Of a stretch of DNA of 64,000 bases, positions 61,985-64,000 are shown in pieces. The notes under the pieces were generated by a model, which did no database searches, was not told where the DNA came from, and was given only the letters and a program-made list of their open reading frames with translations. Both the position numbers and the translations under genes were made by a program. The number at the start of each line of letters is the position of its first letter. The stretch's first letter is position 1. Source of the stretch: JACCZX01 sp038216465 (GTDB lineage Bacteria > Pseudomonadota > Gammaproteobacteria > Burkholderiales > Burkholderiaceae_F); NCBI GenBank assembly GCA_038216465.1, contig JBBQQC010000019.1, positions 1 through 64,000 on the forward strand, read 5' to 3'.

Positions 61985-63154
61985 TCACTTACTCAGCTGC
62001 CGCATCGCCCGCGTCAACCCATCGAGTGTCATCGGGAACATCTTTCCGCCGGCGATCTGACGGATCACCGAAATCGACTGGCGGTACTGCCACAGCTGTT
62101 CGGGCTCAGGATTTAGCCACACCGATTTCGGAAACGTCGAGAACAGTCGCTGCAGCCAGACTGCGCCTGCCTCGTCGTTATTGTATTCGACCGAGCCGCC
62201 TGGTTGCAGCACTTCGTACGGGCTCATGGTCGCGTCGCCGACGAAGATCAGCTTCCAGTCGTGCGGATACTTGCGCAGCACATCCGACGTGGCGAAGCGC
62301 TTGGTATAGCGGCGCCGGTTGTTACGCCATAGGAATTCGTACACGCAGTTGTGAAAGTAGTAGAACTCCAGGTGTTTGAACTCGTTCTTGGCGGCGCTGA
62401 ATAACTCCTCCGTGCGTTTGATGTGCTCGTCCATCGTGCCGCCGACGTCGAGCAGCATCAGCACCTTGACGGTGTTGTGTCGCTCAGGCACCAGCTTTAG
62501 ATCAAGCCAGCCAGCATTCTTCGCGGTCGATTCGATCGTGTCGTGCATATCAAGCTCGAGATCGGCGCCTTCGCGCGCAAACCGGCGCAGCCGGCGCAGC
62601 GCGACCTTGATATTGCGCGTGCCGATCTCGACCGAATCGTCGTAGTCGCGATAGCCCCGCATCTCCCACACCTTGACGGCCGACTTGCCGCCTTTGGAGG
62701 CGCCGCCGATGCGAATTCCTTCGGGATGTGCGCCGCCGTGGCCAAACGGCGAAGTGCCGCCGGAGCCGATCCACTTGTTGCCGCCGTGGTGCGCGCCGTC
62801 CTGTTCATCGAGCCGCTTGCGAAACTCGTCCATCAACTTATCCCAGCCAAGCTTCTCTAGGTTCGCGATCTCTTCCGGCGAGAACGTGCGCTCGAGCATC
62901 TGCTTGAACCACTCGTCCGGAATCTCCTTCGCGAAGTCGATCGCGGTCTGCACGCCGTGAAAGTATTCTCCGAATGCGCGGTCGAAGCGGTCGAACTGCG
63001 TCTCGTCCTTGACCAGCGACGCGCGCGACAGGTAGTAGAACTGGTCGATCGAAGGGCCGATCACTCCGCGCTTCAGCGCGTCGAGCAGCGTCAGCAGCTC
63101 ATTGATCGAAACCTTCAGCTTTGCCTGGCGCAGATGAAAGAAGAAATCAATCAG
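61985..63154 (-). CDS. VWA (CoxE-like) domain protein
   Basis: A 389-residue protein of the VWA/CoxE-like group (COG3825 type) that works with a MoxR ATPase. The N-terminal helical region begins LIDFFFHLRQAKLKVSINELLTLLDAL. A Gly/Ser-rich loop (HHGGNKWIGSGGTSPFGHGG) precedes the VWA core. The metal site usually reads DxSxS; here it is LLLDVGGTMDEHI-like with Gly and Thr replacing serines. I chose the ATG at 63154, which starts the family N terminus; a start at 63178 adds eight residues. It overlaps the GNAT gene upstream by eight bases. Confidence 0.88.
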   Translation of the reverse strand: MIDFFFHLRQAKLKVSINELLTLLDALKRGVIGPSIDQFYYLSRASLVKDETQFDRFDRAFGEYFHGVQTAIDFAKEIPDEWFKQMLERTFSPEEIANLEKLGWDKLMDEFRKRLDEQDGAHHGGNKWIGSGGTSPFGHGGAHPEGIRIGGASKGGKSAVKVWEMRGYRDYDDSVEIGTRNIKVALRRLRRFAREGADLELDMHDTIESTAKNAGWLDLKLVPERHNTVKVLMLLDVGGTMDEHIKRTEELFSAAKNEFKHLEFYYFHNCVYEFLWRNNRRRYTKRFATSDVLRKYPHDWKLIFVGDATMSPYEVLQPGGSVEYNNDEAGAVWLQRLFSTFPKSVWLNPEPEQLWQYRQSISVIRQIAGGKMFPMTLDGLTRAMRQLSK

Positions 63155-63743
63155 CATGGCGGGCCAACCGCAGTGCAAGGTGCCGTTTCACATCCGGCCA
63201 TTCGGTCGCAATGATGCTGTAAATCACCGTGTCACGCACGGTTCCATCGCGCCGCGGATGATGGTGGCGGATTACGCCGTCCTTTTTCGCACCGAGTGCT
63301 TCGATCGCGCGTTGAGATCGGAAGTTGAAATTATCGGTGCGCAGGCCGACAACCTTGCAGCCGAGCGTGTCGAACGCGTGCGTCATCAGCAGCAGCTTGC
63401 ACGCCGTGTTGACGTGGCTCTTTTGCCAGCGCTGCGCGTACCACGTGTAGCCGATCTCGACGCGGTCGGCGCTGGCGACGATGTCGTGATAGCGCGTGCT
63501 GCCTGCCACTGAATTCGTCGAAAGCTCGCGCACCGCCCACGGCAACATGTGGCCGGCCGTTTGTCCGGCTAGCGCAGCCTCAACGTAGTCCCGCGTCTTG
63601 TTCTGCTCGGGAACCGAAGTGAACCAGAGCTTCCACAGCTCGCCATCAGCGGCGGCATTCGCCAGCCCACTCTCGTGGTCGCGGGAAAGTGGTTCCAGCC
63701 GGACGCCGTAGCCTTGCAGCGTCACCGGCGCTGGGTTCACCAT
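63147..63743 (-). CDS. GNAT family N-acetyltransferase (RimJ/RimL-like)
   Basis: A 198-residue acetyltransferase. It shows VRLEPLSRDHESGLANAA, the strand-turn region DRVEIGYTWYAQRWQKSHVNTACKL, and LGCKVVGLRTDNFNFRSQRAIEALGAKKDGV, the typical acetyl-CoA-binding and C-terminal elements of the RimJ/RimL-type subgroup. The acceptor is unknown. The ATG shares one base with the upstream MoxR-type gene stop (TGATG). It lies inside a MoxR-VWA module. Confidence 0.88.
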   Translation of the reverse strand: MVNPAPVTLQGYGVRLEPLSRDHESGLANAAADGELWKLWFTSVPEQNKTRDYVEAALAGQTAGHMLPWAVRELSTNSVAGSTRYHDIVASADRVEIGYTWYAQRWQKSHVNTACKLLLMTHAFDTLGCKVVGLRTDNFNFRSQRAIEALGAKKDGVIRHHHPRRDGTVRDTVIYSIIATEWPDVKRHLALRLARHAD

Positions 63744-64000
63744 CAGCGATTCTGGCGCGCCATGAACACCAGGCGCTCGAACAGGTGCATGTCCTGTTCG
63801 TTCTTCAGCAGTGCCCCGGCTAGCGGTGGCACAACCAGTTTCTCGTCCTTGGAGCGCAGCGCGTCGGCTGGAATCTGTTCGGCGACCAGTAGCTTCAGCC
63901 AGTCGAGCAGCTCGGATGTCGAGGGCTTTTTCTTCAGCCCGGGCAGGTCGCGCGTGCCGAAAAACACTGACAGCGCACTTTGCAGCAGGTCTTTGCGCAG
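63743..64000 (-). CDS. MoxR family AAA+ ATPase, C-terminal part (continues beyond window)
   Basis: The last 85 residues of a MoxR-type AAA+ ATPase. It reads LRKDLLQSALSVFFGTRDLPGLKKK, then TSELLDWLKLLVAEQIPADAL and ends ALLKNEQDMHLFERLVFMARQNR. The gene continues past base 64000, so its Walker motifs are not visible. MoxR ATPases cooperate with VWA proteins to mature or insert metal cofactors. The neighbouring VWA gene on the same strand fits that pairing. Confidence 0.85.
   Translation of the reverse strand: MRKDLLQSALSVFFGTRDLPGLKKKPSTSELLDWLKLLVAEQIPADALRSKDEKLVVPPLAGALLKNEQDMHLFERLVFMARQNR

Overview
The window is dense, GC-rich chromosomal DNA from a proteobacterium, most likely a betaproteobacterium of the Burkholderiales type. 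I infer this from the rpsP-rimM-trmD-rplS / CoA-pyrophosphatase / CobD-like / rsgA / phhB / M48 / orn gene order, the DUF1631 proteins, the Liv-type transport locus, and an E. coli-like LexA box. There is no sign of phage, insertion sequences, CRISPR or rRNA. One tRNA gene was recognised. No gene-free stretch exceeds about 200 bases.

Layout. 1-1511: end of an acyl-CoA synthetase gene plus a crotonase-fold gene. 1529-4951 (minus): gluconokinase, a fused ornithine aminotransferase / arginine-dihydrolase-like protein, and an Lrp/AsnC regulator. 5124-9348 (minus): operon of response regulator, prpE, ydcF-like and glcG-like genes. 9501-10331 (minus): a sterol-desaturase-family membrane protein. 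It is divergent from 10409-18662 (plus), a tight operon of a PanB-like protein lacking two metal ligands, a GntR regulator, a cupin, a complete Liv-type ABC transporter, a phytanoyl-CoA-dioxygenase-family protein and an NlpC/P60 hydrolase. The divergent promoters share a clear dyad operator. 18842-24613: fasciclin protein, PYROXD2-like oxidoreductase, etfB-etfA and an acyl-CoA dehydrogenase. 24764-27198: rubrerythrin, heterodisulfide-reductase-like Fe-S protein and DUF3501 protein. 27223-28392: a LexA-boxed radical SAM gene.

28944-31068 is the rpsP-rimM-trmD-rplS operon with a promoter and a terminator. It is followed by a Nudix hydrolase and a CobD/CbiB-like protein, the minus-strand set M48-phhB-rsgA-DUF2007, orn, and an AI-2E-type permease next to tRNA-Arg(CCT). 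37671-44812 holds parE, with an in-frame stop near its end, a PAS-GGDEF-EAL protein and parC. 44827-52651: CopD-like, PhzF-like, two ABC exporter half-subunits (the second frameshifted), a small unknown protein, htpG and a deoxyinosine-glycosylase-like gene. 52691-60380: two DUF1631 paralogues, a spermidine-synthase-like protein and a GspE/PilB-type ATPase. 60397-64000 (minus): DUF2182 and DUF1326 proteins, then VWA, GNAT and a partial MoxR ATPase.

The most novel-looking items are the aminotransferase/arginine-dihydrolase fusion, the PanB-like catabolic-looking operon with its shared operator, and the DUF1631-ATPase locus. Two genes (parE and the second ABC exporter) carry disruptions that are either real or sequence errors.
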